Part shown: one piece after another, positions 1 to 8,843 of the stretch | Layout of the letters: each line of letters begins with the position of its first letter | How positions within the stretch are numbered: position 1 is the first letter of the stretch | Assembly (NCBI RefSeq): GCF_001570905.1 | Contig: NZ_BCSO01000010.1 | Location: 22,868-86,867, forward strand | Length of the DNA stretch: 64,000 nt | Direction: 5' to 3' | Origin: [Zimmermannella] alba NBRC 15616 | Lineage (GTDB): Bacteria > Actinomycetota > Actinomycetes > Actinomycetales > Microbacteriaceae | Position numbers and translations under genes: made by a program | The notes under the pieces: generated by a model | The model's database searches: none | What the model saw: only the letters and a program-made list of their open reading frames with translations | What the model was told of the DNA's origin: nothing

Positions 1-632
1 GTCCGCGTTTCGACGTCCGAGGTGGCGAAGGTCGTCGCAACCTGGATGGAAGCATAGAGGAAGTCGCTGAAGTGCTCGTCCTCATCCCCGGGGATGTGGA
101 CGCCGTCCGACTGCGCCCACTCGCGCAGGTACGTGACCGCAAACGCGACGACCATGAGCAGCCACGAGCCCGTGATGAGCGCGAAGGCGGCAGTGACCAT
201 GATCCAGTCCTCACGCATCCCCGGGGTCAGCACGAGGGCCATGACGCCGATGAAGCCGACGACTGCGCCCGTGAGCGGGAGGGAAACGCCATCCATGAGC
301 GTGAGGCGCTGCACGAGCCGTTCGTGCTCGGTCTGAGGCGTACTTGCGCGGGTCACGTCGCGGAGCGTCTCGCCGTGGAACGGGCGGAACGCGAGCCACG
401 ACCACACGAGGAAGATAACCGCGTAGACGAGCCAGAGGACCGCCGTGCTCACAAACAGGATGATGTAGCGGGGGATCGCCGGATACATGGCGAGGAGTGC
501 CCACGCGACGACCGCGGCGATCGGGATAGACATCGCGGTCGCGCCGGTGAGGCGCCAGCTATCCCGCGTCCAGCGTGGAGCACGGGGTGCCCCCGACGCA
601 GTGGTCAACGGGTACCCCGTGTCGCCTGCCAT
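1..632 (-). CDS. DUF1345 family membrane protein (3' end off the window)
   Basis: The reading frame starts at ATG 632 and runs off the left edge, so only the first 210 residues are visible. At least four hydrophobic segments can be read, around residues 35-55, 57-82, 120-138 and 144-168. The motif YLREWAQSDG, followed by DFLYASIQVATTFATSDVE, matches the DUF1345 family of small bacterial inner membrane proteins, whose function is unknown. It lies 11 bp downstream of aspS on the same strand and is probably cotranscribed with it. The family call rests on the conserved C-terminal motif; no role is claimed. Confidence 0.75.
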   Translation of the reverse strand, partial: MAGDTGYPLTTASGAPRAPRWTRDSWRLTGATAMSIPIAAVVAWALLAMYPAIPRYIILFVSTAVLWLVYAVIFLVWSWLAFRPFHGETLRDVTRASTPQTEHERLVQRLTLMDGVSLPLTGAVVGFIGVMALVLTPGMREDWIMVTAAFALITGSWLLMVVAFAVTYLREWAQSDGVHIPGDEDEHFSDFLYASIQVATTFATSDVETR

Positions 633-643
633 GACGCTGATCC

Positions 644-1954
644 TTACGGGGTCAGACGGTTCGGGCCGCGGAAGAGGAAGGTCACCTCACGCAGGTTCGG
701 CTGGTGCAGCATGAGCATGAGCATGCGCGCAAGGCCCATACCGAAGCCACCGTGCGGGGGAGCGCCGTAGCGGAAGAAGTCGAGGTAGAAGCCGAGCTCC
801 TCGACGTCCATGCCCTTCTCACGAGCCTGCTCCTCGATGACGTCCACGCGGTGCTCACGCTGGGCACCGGTCGAGATCTCGACACCGTTCCAGATGAGGT
901 CATAGCTCTTCGTGAGCGAGGCGTCGTCCTCGTGACGCATGTGGTAGAACGGGCGAATCGAGGCCGGGTAGTCGGTGAGGAACACGAACTCGTGGCCGTA
1001 CTGCTCCTTCACATGCGCCGCAATCTGACGCTCGCCTTCGGGGTCGAGGTCGAGGTCGCCGCGCTCGATCTTGTGGCCGCGAGCCTCAACGATCTCGCGT
1101 GCCTCAAGGAGCGGGATGCGCGGGAACGGGAGCGAAGGCACGACAACGTCAACGTCGAAGAGTTCCTTGATCTCTTCGCCGTGAGCTTCCTTGACAGCGG
1201 TGAGGCCGGCGACGAGGAGCTCCTCCTGCATCTTCATGACGTCCTCGTGGGAGTCAATCCAGCTCATCTCGGAGTCAACACCCGTGAACTCGGTCGCGTG
1301 ACGGCTCGTGAACGACGGGTCGGCGCGGAAGACCGGGCCGATCTCGAAGACGCGACCGAAACCGGCCGACTGGGCCATCTGCTTGAAGAACTGCGGCGAC
1401 TGGGCGAGGTACGCGGTCTGCTCGAAGTAGTCGACCTTGAACAGCTCAGCCTTCGTCTCCGAGGCGCTCGCCATGAGCTTCGGCGTGAAGATCTCGACGA
1501 AGCCGTTCTCGATCCAGTAGCAGCGCATCGCGTGCGCGAAGGTCGTCTGGACGCGGAACATGAGGTTGTTGCGCGGCGTGCGCAGGTCGAGGAAGCGCCA
1601 GTCGAGACGCTTGTCAATCGAGGAGTCATCCGCGATCGGCGTCTCGGCAATTGCCTCCGACTCGACCTTGAGCTCAGCGATCTTCACCTCGAGGCCGCCA
1701 AGCTTCACGCGCTCGTCGTGCTTGAGCTCGCCCGACACCGTGAGCATCGTGCCCTGCGCGAGGCCCGCAATCGTGGTCGAAATCTCCTCGCGATCCTCCG
1801 AGCGCGGATTCACGAGCTGGAGCGCTCCAGACTCGTCGCGCAGCACAACAAACTGCACCTTCTTCTGATCGCGCACCTTGTCGACCCATCCCTGGACGGT
1901 GACGGGGCCATCGGCGCGCTCGGACAGCTGGGAGATAAGGGTGCGTTCAGTCAC
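644..1954 (-). CDS. aspS: Aspartyl-tRNA synthetase, archaeal (short) type
   Basis: This class II synthetase charges tRNA(Asp) with aspartate. The 436-residue length, and the absence of the roughly 130-residue insertion of the usual bacterial enzyme, place it with the archaeal-type AspRS found in some bacteria. An N-terminal OB-fold anticodon domain (GWVDKVRDQKKVQFVVLRD) is followed by the catalytic core with FRADPSFTSRHATEF (motif 2) and GGFGMGLARM (motif 3), ending in NRLTP. The start is GTG 1954 (VTERTLISQ); the open frame continues upstream but would run into the divergent phosphatase gene. The residue after GWV is Asp. I recall that position (His or Trp in archaeal enzymes) helping tell Asp-only from Asp/Asn-charging enzymes, so specificity is open. 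Confidence 0.93.
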   Translation of the reverse strand: MTERTLISQLSERADGPVTVQGWVDKVRDQKKVQFVVLRDESGALQLVNPRSEDREEISTTIAGLAQGTMLTVSGELKHDERVKLGGLEVKIAELKVESEAIAETPIADDSSIDKRLDWRFLDLRTPRNNLMFRVQTTFAHAMRCYWIENGFVEIFTPKLMASASETKAELFKVDYFEQTAYLAQSPQFFKQMAQSAGFGRVFEIGPVFRADPSFTSRHATEFTGVDSEMSWIDSHEDVMKMQEELLVAGLTAVKEAHGEEIKELFDVDVVVPSLPFPRIPLLEAREIVEARGHKIERGDLDLDPEGERQIAAHVKEQYGHEFVFLTDYPASIRPFYHMRHEDDASLTKSYDLIWNGVEISTGAQREHRVDVIEEQAREKGMDVEELGFYLDFFRYGAPPHGGFGMGLARMLMLMLHQPNLREVTFLFRGPNRLTP

Positions 1955-2029
1955 CCAGCCAGCGTACCCGTCCCGCGTGTCGCTGTGGTTCCTCGGCTGT
2001 GCCTCAGCCCGAATCCGTAGCATGCCCGC

Positions 2030-2677
2030 ATGGCAACTCAGCGCGTCCACCTCGTCCGTCACGGCGAAGTTGAGAACCCGAATGGACTCCTTTACGAACG
2101 ACTCCCCGGGTTCTCGCTGTCCGAGCGCGGACACCGGATGGCGCGCCTCGCCGCCGAAGACCTCCGCGAACGCGACATTCAGGCGACAAGGCTCATCGTC
2201 TCGCCCCTCGAACGCACGCAGCAGTCGGCGGCCCCCATCGCCGAACTGCTCGGCCTCGATCCCGAACTCGACGAACGCGTCATCGAGCCCTGGAACACCT
2301 TCGCCGGGAAGACCATGCACGGCCGCTACTCGGCGCTGCGCCGCCCCATGAGCTGGCGCCACCTCGTGAACCCGACGAAGCCGAGCTGGGGCGAGCCCTA
2401 CCGCGAGATTGTCGAGCGGATGAAGGCGGCGATCCTCGACGCGACCGCGGCAGCAGAGGGCGGCGATGTTATCGTGGTGACGCACCAGCTGCCCATCTGG
2501 ATGGTTCACCGACGCCTTCGCGGAGTGCCGCTCGTGCACAATCCGAAGCACCGTCGATGCGCACTCTCGAGCATCACGACGCTCGAATACCACCCGGCAA
2601 CGGGACTCGTTGAAGTGGACTACCGCGAGCCCGCCGCAGCCGAGCTTGCCGGGGCCATTGACGAGGGAGCCGTGTGA
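2030..2677 (+). CDS. Histidine phosphatase (phosphoglycerate mutase-like) family protein
   Basis: A 215-residue member of the histidine phosphatase superfamily. The phosphoacceptor signature LVRHGE is at residues 8-13, the second arginine motif SPLERTQQSA around residue 58, and the distal catalytic His in VVTHQLP near residue 149. The substrate cannot be told; relatives include GpmB-like and cobalamin or nucleotide phosphatases. It is the first gene of a tight operon with the cytochrome c maturation genes, and its stop overlaps the next GTG start as GTGA. The 75 bp gap to divergent aspS should hold promoters for both genes. Confidence 0.88.
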   Translation: MATQRVHLVRHGEVENPNGLLYERLPGFSLSERGHRMARLAAEDLRERDIQATRLIVSPLERTQQSAAPIAELLGLDPELDERVIEPWNTFAGKTMHGRYSALRRPMSWRHLVNPTKPSWGEPYREIVERMKAAILDATAAAEGGDVIVVTHQLPIWMVHRRLRGVPLVHNPKHRRCALSSITTLEYHPATGLVEVDYREPAAAELAGAIDEGAV

Positions 2678-3285
2678 CCCAGACTGCACCGATCCGACGC
2701 CTACGTGCCGGACTCGCGCTCGTGCTGACCGCTGGACTCAGCCTCGGCCTTGCCGCGTGCAGTGACGAATCCTTCGCCCAGAACTACGGCACCGCCGACA
2801 AGGGCTACGTGGCTGGCGACGGTTCGTGGCAGGAACTCCCCGCCGAACAGCGTGGTGCCGCCGTGAGCTTCAGCGGCGAGACGAGTGACGGCAGCACCTT
2901 CACGAGCGCCGACTACACGGGCCAGGTCATGGTCGTGAACTTCTGGTACGCAGCCTGCCCGCCCTGCCGTGCCGAAGCGAAAGACCTCCAGAAGGTTGCC
3001 GACGAACAGGCCGCCAACAAGGTGCAGTTCGTGGGCGTCAACATCTACGACCAGGCCGCGACCGCGCAGAGCTTCGAAGACAGCTACGGGATCACGTACC
3101 CCTCCATCCTTGACGTCGACTCGGCTGCCGTGCGCCTCGTCTTCTCGGAGTCGGTGCCGCCGCAGGCCATCCCCTCCACCGTTGTGCTCGACCACGAGGG
3201 CCGCGTCGCCGCCGTCGTACGCGGCCCCATCGACACCACCATGCTCGGCGACATGATCGACCGAGTCGTGGCAGAGAAGGCATGA
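2674..3285 (+). CDS. TlpA/ResA-like thiol-disulfide oxidoreductase lipoprotein
   Basis: A membrane-anchored thioredoxin-fold protein, probably the reductant that keeps apocytochrome c haem-binding cysteines reduced outside the membrane. A signal peptide ends in the lipobox LAAC (Cys 29), predicting a lipoprotein. The redox motif CPPC lies in the stretch FWYAACPPCRAEA around residue 95, and the cis-proline loop (VPPQAIPSTVVLD) is present. The start is GTG 2674, overlapping the upstream TGA and preceded by GAGGGAGC. The stop overlaps the ATG of ccdA, whose product would supply its electrons. Confidence 0.9.
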   Translation: MTQTAPIRRLRAGLALVLTAGLSLGLAACSDESFAQNYGTADKGYVAGDGSWQELPAEQRGAAVSFSGETSDGSTFTSADYTGQVMVVNFWYAACPPCRAEAKDLQKVADEQAANKVQFVGVNIYDQAATAQSFEDSYGITYPSILDVDSAAVRLVFSESVPPQAIPSTVVLDHEGRVAAVVRGPIDTTMLGDMIDRVVAEKA

Positions 3286-4046
3286 TCGCGCTCCAAGCAA
3301 GTCCGGGCGAACTGGTGCTGAGTGGCGACCTCATCGTCGCCATCCCCATCGCCCTGCTCGCCGGCCTCATCTCCTTCGCCTCGCCGTGCGTGCTGCCGGT
3401 TGTCCCCGGCTACCTCGGGCTCGTGAGTTCGGTCGCGGAACCCTCCGGCACGGGCGAATCCGCGAAGCCCTCGCGCTCGCGCGTGGTCACCGGCGCGGCC
3501 CTGTTCGTCCTGGGCTTCGCGCTCGTGTTCGTGCTCAGCGGTGCGGCCTTCGGGCAGCTTGGCGTGTGGCTCCTGCAGTACCAGAGCACGATCCTGCGCG
3601 TGCTCGGCGGCATCGTCATCCTCATGGGACTCGTCTTCCTCGGCCAGATCAGCGGCCTGCAGCGGGAACATCGCTCGCACCGCCAACCGGCAGGGCTCAT
3701 CGGGGCACCGCTGCTCGGCATGATCTTCGCCGTCGGCTGGGCGCCCTGCATCGGGCCGACCCTCATCGCCATCAACGCGCTGAGCTTCGAACAGGGATCC
3801 GCGTGGCGCGGGGCGCTGCTTGCCGCCGTGTACGCGCTCGGGCTCGGCATCCCCTTCATCCTCGTCGCCCTCGGATTCGGCACCGCCACGCGAAGCATGG
3901 CGTGGCTGCGCAAGCACGTACGCGCCATCAACCTCTTCGGCGGCGTCCTTCTCATCATCATCGGCACGCTCATGATCGCGGGCGTGTGGCAGCAGTTCAT
4001 CGCAACGATCGGAGCGTGGATTCCCGGCTATGTCTCGCCCGTCTGA
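3282..4046 (+). CDS. ccdA: CcdA-type cytochrome c biogenesis protein
   Basis: A polytopic membrane protein of 254 residues that carries reducing equivalents across the membrane to TlpA/ResA-type partners. The two conserved cysteine motifs of the CcdA/DsbD family are visible: SFASPCVLPVVPGYLG near residue 33 and GWAPCIGPTL near residue 160. About six hydrophobic helices can be read. The start ATG overlaps the upstream stop by 4 bp and the gene overlaps resB by 17 bp, so the operon is probably translationally coupled. Confidence 0.93.
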   Translation: MIALQASPGELVLSGDLIVAIPIALLAGLISFASPCVLPVVPGYLGLVSSVAEPSGTGESAKPSRSRVVTGAALFVLGFALVFVLSGAAFGQLGVWLLQYQSTILRVLGGIVILMGLVFLGQISGLQREHRSHRQPAGLIGAPLLGMIFAVGWAPCIGPTLIAINALSFEQGSAWRGALLAAVYALGLGIPFILVALGFGTATRSMAWLRKHVRAINLFGGVLLIIIGTLMIAGVWQQFIATIGAWIPGYVSPV

Positions 4047-5709
4047 TCACATTGACGCCGGTCGTGAAGGATTCGAATCCCGCGACCGTGTGAAGAAGTC
4101 ATCCAGCACTACGAACCCGGTGCTATCGGTATTGCGCGTGCTCTGGCGCCAGCTCACCTCGATGCGCGTGGCGCTCATCCTCTTGCTGCTCCTCGCCATC
4201 GCCGCAGTGCCAGGATCGCTCGTCCCGCAACACCAGAGCGACCCGAACGGTGTCACGAAGTTCTTCGACGAGAACCCGCAGCTTGCCGAGTTCTACGACA
4301 AGATCCAGCTCTTCGACGTCTACAGCTCGGTGTGGTTCACCGCCATCTACCTGCTGTTGTTCGTCTCGCTCGTCGGCTGCATCCTGCCGCGCATCGCCCA
4401 CCACTGGCGTGCGCTCCGGAGCGCACCACCCGCGACGCCCGCGCGCCTCGACCGGCTTGCCGCCTACTCGACCCTCAAAGTGAGCGGTGAGGAGCTGCCC
4501 GACCGCGGCCAGATCATTGCCCGCGCGGAAGATCTGCTCAACAAGCGCGGCTACCGCACCGTCATCATCGACCGCGGCGAGCGAGGCCTCTCCGTCTCGG
4601 CCGAGCGCGGCTACCTTCGCGAGACCGGCAACCTCATCTTCCACATCGCGATGCTCGGCGTCATCGTCGCGATCGGCATCGGCAGCGGCTTCTCGTGGCA
4701 CGGACAGCGCGTGCTCGTCGAAGGGCAAACCTTCCAGAACGGGCTCGTGAGCTACTCGTCCTTCACGCCCGGACGCTTCTTCGACCCCTCGCAGCTTGCG
4801 CCCTACTCGGTGAAACTCGACAGCTTCACCGTGAACTACGAAGAGCAGAACCAGCACGCCATCGGGCAGCCCACCCTCTTCGACGCGAACGTCACCGTGC
4901 AAGAACCCGGTCAGGAGGCCCGCCAACAGTCAGTTCGCGTGAACGAGCCGCTTCGTGTGGCAGGGACCGACATGTACCTCCTCGCAAACGGCTACGCCCC
5001 CGAAATCACGGTGAAGGACCCCTCCGGCAAGGAAGTGTTCCGCGACCGCGTCATCTTCATTCCGCAGGACAAGAACCTCACCGGCCTCGGCGTCGTCAAG
5101 GTGCCGGATGGTCTTGAGCAGCAGATCGGCATGCTCGGCTTCTTCTACCCGAGCGCCACGAAGCTTGAATCCGGCGCGTACACCTCGAACCACCCCGACC
5201 TCAAGGACCCGCTCCTCACCCTCAACGTGTACGAGGGTGACCTGGGGCTCGACTCCGGTGTGCCACAGTCGGTCTACAAGCTCGACACCGACACGATGAC
5301 CGAGATCGCGGGGCGCAAGTCCGAGCACAAGCCGCTGCAGCTGCGCCCGGGTGAGACGGTCGAACTGCCCGGCGGACGCGGCACGGTCACGCTCGGTGAC
5401 ATCCCCCGCTACGCATCCTTCGACATCCACCACGACCCGACGCAGATGCCCGTCATGGTCTCGGCGATTTTCGTGATCGGCGGCCTGCTCATGTCGCTGC
5501 TCGTCCCGCGCCGACGCCTCTGGGTGCGTGCCGTGCCGAGCGGTTCCGGACTCCTTCTTGAATATGCGGGCCTTGCGCGCGGCGAAGACCCGCGACTCGT
5601 CCAAGCGGTGAACCAACTGCTCGACGATCACGCCGCGAACCTCGTAGGCTCTTCACACACTTTCCGCCCCCGTCCACGGGTGGATGACACGAAAGCGATG
5701 GAACCGTGA
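4030..5709 (+). CDS. resB: ResB, cytochrome c biogenesis protein (system II)
   Basis: ResB is the apocytochrome-presenting half of the ResB/CcsB haem ligation complex. The 559-residue protein has early membrane segments (residues 45-65, 93-112 and 190-212), a large external domain from about 215 to 475, and a last membrane helix near residue 480 (MVSAIFVIGGLLMSLLVPRR). That is the family topology. ATG 4030 overlaps ccdA; GTG 4090 (VKKSSSTTN) is an alternative start that would remove a 20-residue polar leader. The stop overlaps the GTG of ccsB as GTGA. Confidence 0.93.
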   Translation: MSRPSDHIDAGREGFESRDRVKKSSSTTNPVLSVLRVLWRQLTSMRVALILLLLLAIAAVPGSLVPQHQSDPNGVTKFFDENPQLAEFYDKIQLFDVYSSVWFTAIYLLLFVSLVGCILPRIAHHWRALRSAPPATPARLDRLAAYSTLKVSGEELPDRGQIIARAEDLLNKRGYRTVIIDRGERGLSVSAERGYLRETGNLIFHIAMLGVIVAIGIGSGFSWHGQRVLVEGQTFQNGLVSYSSFTPGRFFDPSQLAPYSVKLDSFTVNYEEQNQHAIGQPTLFDANVTVQEPGQEARQQSVRVNEPLRVAGTDMYLLANGYAPEITVKDPSGKEVFRDRVIFIPQDKNLTGLGVVKVPDGLEQQIGMLGFFYPSATKLESGAYTSNHPDLKDPLLTLNVYEGDLGLDSGVPQSVYKLDTDTMTEIAGRKSEHKPLQLRPGETVELPGGRGTVTLGDIPRYASFDIHHDPTQMPVMVSAIFVIGGLLMSLLVPRRRLWVRAVPSGSGLLLEYAGLARGEDPRLVQAVNQLLDDHAANLVGSSHTFRPRPRVDDTKAMEP

Positions 5710-6818
5710 CGCAAGTGCAGTCTGACTGGTCGAACGTCCTCATTTACGTCACGATGGCGATGTACGCGATCGCGCTCATCCTCTTCTCGATGGACCTCGC
5801 GAACCGTAGCGCCGCCCGCACGCGACAGCGCCAGGGCTCGGCGCTCGGTGCGACCAAGCGTCGTGAGAGCGTGACGGCCGGGGCATCGGCAGCTGGCGCT
5901 GCGTCATCGTCGGTGTCGACGGTGGGGACGCTCGTCCTCGAGCGCGGCGGCGACGCGGCCGACACTGCGGCGGATGCTGCGGACGGTGACGCCTCGTCGA
6001 GCGAGCTCGCCATGGCGCACTCGAAGGCGGGCGACGCCGACGAGTGGCGCGACGAACGCGCCTCCACCTCGCTCCGCATCGCGATGGCGCTCATGTGGGC
6101 AGGCTTCGCCGTGCACCTCGTCGCAACCGTGCTCCGCGGTCTCGCCGCCTCGCGCGTGCCGTGGTCGAACATGTACGAGTTCACGATGACCTCGACGCTG
6201 CTCGTCGTCCTCGTGTTCCTCCTCGCCCAGTTCTGGAACGACCTGCGCTTCCTCGGCACCTTCATCTCGGGATTTGTGACCCTCTGCCTCGGTATCGCCG
6301 CCGTCGGCTTCTACGTTGAGGTGGCGCCACTGCAGCCCGCGCTCCAGTCGTACTGGCTCGTCATCCACGTGTTCGTCGCCTCCCTCTCGACCGGATGCCT
6401 CGCCCTCGGCTTCGGGCTCTCGATCGCGCAGCTCATGCAGAACGCCCGCACGAAGCGCATCCGCGAGGGTGGCCGCTCGCACCTCGGCTTCCTTGCCGCG
6501 ATCCCGAGCGAAGAGCGCCTCGAGGACCTCGCCTACCGCGTCATCGTCGTCGGCTTCATCCTCTGGACCTTCACCCTCATCGCGGGTGCCATCTGGGCGG
6601 AGCGCGCCTGGGGCCGCTACTGGGGCTGGGACACGAAGGAAGTGTGGACCTTCATCATTTGGACGGTCTACGCCGGCTACATCCACGCGCGCGCGACGAA
6701 GGGATGGCGTGGCACGCCGTCCGCGTGGCTCGCGATCGTCGGCTTCGGCACGGTGCTCTTCAACTTCGGCATCGTGAACGTCTTCTTCAAGGGCCTCCAC
6801 ACCTACTCCGGCCTCTAG
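5706..6818 (+). CDS. ccsB: CcsB/CcsA, cytochrome c haem ligation membrane protein
   Basis: This is the haem-handling partner of ResB in system II cytochrome c maturation. The 370-residue protein carries the WGRYWGWDTKEVW tryptophan-rich haem-binding motif near residue 300 and conserved histidines in VIHVFVA and GYIHAR. An unusual Ala/Ser/Asp-rich loop of about 80 residues lies between the first helix and the second (residues 32-115) and is not part of the core family. The GTG start overlaps the resB stop. It is the last gene of the operon; a dispersed repeat follows. Confidence 0.93.
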   Translation: MTQVQSDWSNVLIYVTMAMYAIALILFSMDLANRSAARTRQRQGSALGATKRRESVTAGASAAGAASSSVSTVGTLVLERGGDAADTAADAADGDASSSELAMAHSKAGDADEWRDERASTSLRIAMALMWAGFAVHLVATVLRGLAASRVPWSNMYEFTMTSTLLVVLVFLLAQFWNDLRFLGTFISGFVTLCLGIAAVGFYVEVAPLQPALQSYWLVIHVFVASLSTGCLALGFGLSIAQLMQNARTKRIREGGRSHLGFLAAIPSEERLEDLAYRVIVVGFILWTFTLIAGAIWAERAWGRYWGWDTKEVWTFIIWTVYAGYIHARATKGWRGTPSAWLAIVGFGTVLFNFGIVNVFFKGLHTYSGL

Positions 6819-6825
6819 GTCTCGG

Positions 6826-6959
6826 CTGAGCTGGTCGAGCCCGCGACTGAGCTGATCGAGTAGCCGCGTAGCGGCGTCTCGAGATCACGCGGTGTGGTGG
6901 TGCTGACGTTGGTGGCTTCGATACACCGCATGCGGCGGCACTCGACCACCTCGTGGTGA
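6826..6959. repeat. Dispersed intergenic repeat, family A, copy 1 (both halves)
   Basis: The left half, GAGCTGATCGAGTAG then CTCGAGATCACGCGGTG, and the right half, TTCGATACACCGC then CACTCGACCACCTC, are separated by a short spacer. A second, shorter GAGCTGGTCGAG precedes them. It fills the gap between convergent ccsB and menC. Confidence 0.8.
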
Positions 6960-6960
6960 C

Positions 6961-7947
6961 TCAGGGGAGGAGCGGGAGGCAGCGCTCGAGGCGGGCGAGC
7001 CACCACGCACGGCGCTCAGCGCTCGCGGCGTGCTGCTCGACGAGATCGCGGTCGGGCACAACCGGCGCAAGCGAGATCGTGCCCTCGACCGGACGCTTTG
7101 GTGCCCTCGTGACATCCGCGCTCAAGAGCGCCGCTGTGCCAAGCCCCGCGGGCGAGACCTCCGTGCCCGTCTCGCGGGCAATGCGTGCCGCCAGCTGTGC
7201 ACCCATCGTGAGCCCGACCGAGGTGTCGAGCGCGCTCGAGACCGTCACCGGAAGCCCCACCTCGCGGACGATCTCGGTCGCGCGACGGAGGCCACCCAGG
7301 GGCTGCGCCTTCACAATGATCCGGTCGGCCGCACCAAGCTGCGTGACTCGGAGCGGATCACTCGCCTTCCGAATCGACTCATCCGCGGCAATCGCCACTC
7401 GTCCGTCAAGCTGTTCACGAAGCCGGGCAAGATCCTCAACGCTCGCCACCGGCTGCTCCGCGTAGTCGAGCGTGAAGGCGCCAAGCTGCTCGAGTGCCCG
7501 CGCGGCCTCCTCGAGACTCCATCCGCCATTCGCATCCACGCGCACGAGGACGTCATCTCCGAGCACCTCGCGCACGGCCCGCACTCGAGCCACGTCATCT
7601 TCGAGCGTTTGACCGGGCTCCGCGACCTTCACCTTCACGGCGCGCACCGTCCCGTACCGCTCGAGGAGGGCGGGCACCTCGGCGGCCGCAATCGCCGGCA
7701 CCGTCGCATTCACGGGGATGCTGCCGCTGTCGGCAAGATTCAGCTCGGCATCGTTCGCGTACTCGAGCGCAGCGTGGAGCCATTGGGCTGCCTCGGCGTC
7801 GCCGTACTCGAGAAATGGCGACCATTCACTCCAACCCTCCGGCCCATCAATGAGCACTGCCTCGCGCTCGGTGACGCGGCGGAAGCGGGTCACGAGCGGC
7901 AGCGAGACGACATGGATGCGGGGGAGGAGCTCGTCGAAGGATGGCAC
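6961..7947 (-). CDS. menC: o-Succinylbenzoate synthase
   Basis: An enolase-superfamily enzyme that dehydrates SHCHC to o-succinylbenzoate in menaquinone synthesis. The catalytic set is visible in order: KVKV (acid/base Lys), the metal ligands VRVDANGGW, DYAEQPV and IAADES, and the second Lys in IVKAQPLGG. The protein has 328 residues, normal for actinobacterial MenC. The start is GTG 7947 (VPSFDELLP), preceded by GAGGATGAAGC; the longer open frame upstream lacks family similarity. The other men genes follow nearby. Confidence 0.93.
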   Translation of the reverse strand: MPSFDELLPRIHVVSLPLVTRFRRVTEREAVLIDGPEGWSEWSPFLEYGDAEAAQWLHAALEYANDAELNLADSGSIPVNATVPAIAAAEVPALLERYGTVRAVKVKVAEPGQTLEDDVARVRAVREVLGDDVLVRVDANGGWSLEEAARALEQLGAFTLDYAEQPVASVEDLARLREQLDGRVAIAADESIRKASDPLRVTQLGAADRIIVKAQPLGGLRRATEIVREVGLPVTVSSALDTSVGLTMGAQLAARIARETGTEVSPAGLGTAALLSADVTRAPKRPVEGTISLAPVVPDRDLVEQHAASAERRAWWLARLERCLPLLP

Positions 7948-8108
7948 CGCTTCATCCTCGCACGGCGGCGGGATGGCATCCCTGGGCCGGGTCACGCGGC
8001 ACCCTGCATCGATCTCGAACGAACTATGGAGTGATTTCGGAGCATGCCGGGTAGGCTTGTTCGTCGCACATTCTTCGATGTGTGTCCCCGATTCGCGAAA
8101 GCGAGACC

Positions 8109-8570
8109 ATGAGCCTCGACACCTCCGCACTGCAGCGCTGGCTGCAGCACGACGGCACCCCCGAGGGGCAGCCCCGTCGACCGGAGTTTCGGCACGGCAC
8201 GGTCCTACCGCAGAAGTGGTTCGCGGTGCTCTTCAACCCGGCCTCCTGGAAGGTTGGCCACTGGGCGCTCTTCGGGGCCCTGCTCACGGCGATCGCCGAC
8301 CTCATCACCTTCTTCTACGTGGCGAACCTGCTCGGCATCGGGCACGCGTTCGAGACTGAGATGTGGCTCGTCATCGCTGGCGTGACGGGATTCCTCACGA
8401 TCACGGCGGCGCTCTGGGCGATCTGGAAGAACCGCGGACGCGGCCCCGCAATCTGGGCGCTCCTGCTTGGGCTGGCTTTTGGTGCGGCACCCGCGTGGCT
8501 GCTCGGCAACACGATCGTGCAGTTCATCGTGAACGGCGGCACGCTGCCCCCGCCCGACAACCTGCTCTAG
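8109..8570 (+). CDS. Small membrane protein of unknown function
   Basis: A 153-residue protein with three hydrophobic segments at about residues 55-78, 90-110 and 117-140, a polar N-terminus and a short Pro/Asp C-terminal tail. I do not recognise a family. ATG 8109 (MSLDTSALQ) is preferred over an in-frame ATG at 8082, which would add nine polar residues. It sits divergent from menC and upstream of menB in the men region, but nothing in the sequence links it to quinone synthesis. Confidence 0.7.
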   Translation: MSLDTSALQRWLQHDGTPEGQPRRPEFRHGTVLPQKWFAVLFNPASWKVGHWALFGALLTAIADLITFFYVANLLGIGHAFETEMWLVIAGVTGFLTITAALWAIWKNRGRGPAIWALLLGLAFGAAPAWLLGNTIVQFIVNGGTLPPPDNLL

Positions 8571-8596
8571 CTCTCCACTGCGCTGGGCGCGCCCGC

Positions 8597-8645
8597 GACT
8601 GAGCTGGTCGAGTAGGCCTGAACGGCCGTATCGAGGTCACGCGGT
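8597..8645. repeat. Family A repeat, copy 2, left half
   Basis: GAGCTGGTCGAGTAG, a small internal hairpin (GGCC..GGCC), then GTATCGAGGTCACGCGGTG. Its right half is at 8748-8798; a family B palindrome lies between the two. Confidence 0.75.
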
Positions 8646-8666
8646 GACCACGACGCCAGACACGAG

Positions 8667-8740
8667 TGACCGGTTTCGGTTCTCTAGCGCGCATCCCCTC
8701 GTATACGGCGGGATAGTCGCTATATGACGAAAACCGGTCA
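8667..8740. repeat. Intergenic palindrome, family B (TGACCGGTTT arms)
   Basis: An imperfect inverted repeat with outer arms TGACCGGTTTCG and CGAAAACCGGTCA and an inner core holding ATCCC and GGGATAG. It lies between the two halves of family A copy 2, in the 273 bp gap before menB. Confidence 0.8.
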
Positions 8741-8747
8741 GCTGACC

Positions 8748-8798
8748 GGTGGCCGGCGGTCTCGATACACCGCCTTCGGCGGCACTCGACCACCTCAA
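8748..8798. repeat. Family A repeat, copy 2, right half
   Basis: GTCTCGATACACCGCC, a TTCG-loop hairpin, then GGCACTCGACCACCTCA. It completes copy 2. Confidence 0.75.
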
Positions 8799-8843
8799 GG
8801 CGCACTCGGGCAGCTCTTTCGCAGGCGCGGCTACCCTGGTGGC

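Noticed and set aside
704..2020. A 438-codon plus-strand frame opposite aspS
   Set aside because: Antisense shadow of aspS; no start signal or protein features.
1955..2689. Upstream extension of the aspS frame to give 681 residues
   Set aside because: It would be wholly antisense to the histidine phosphatase gene, and the 436-residue form matches the archaeal-type family.
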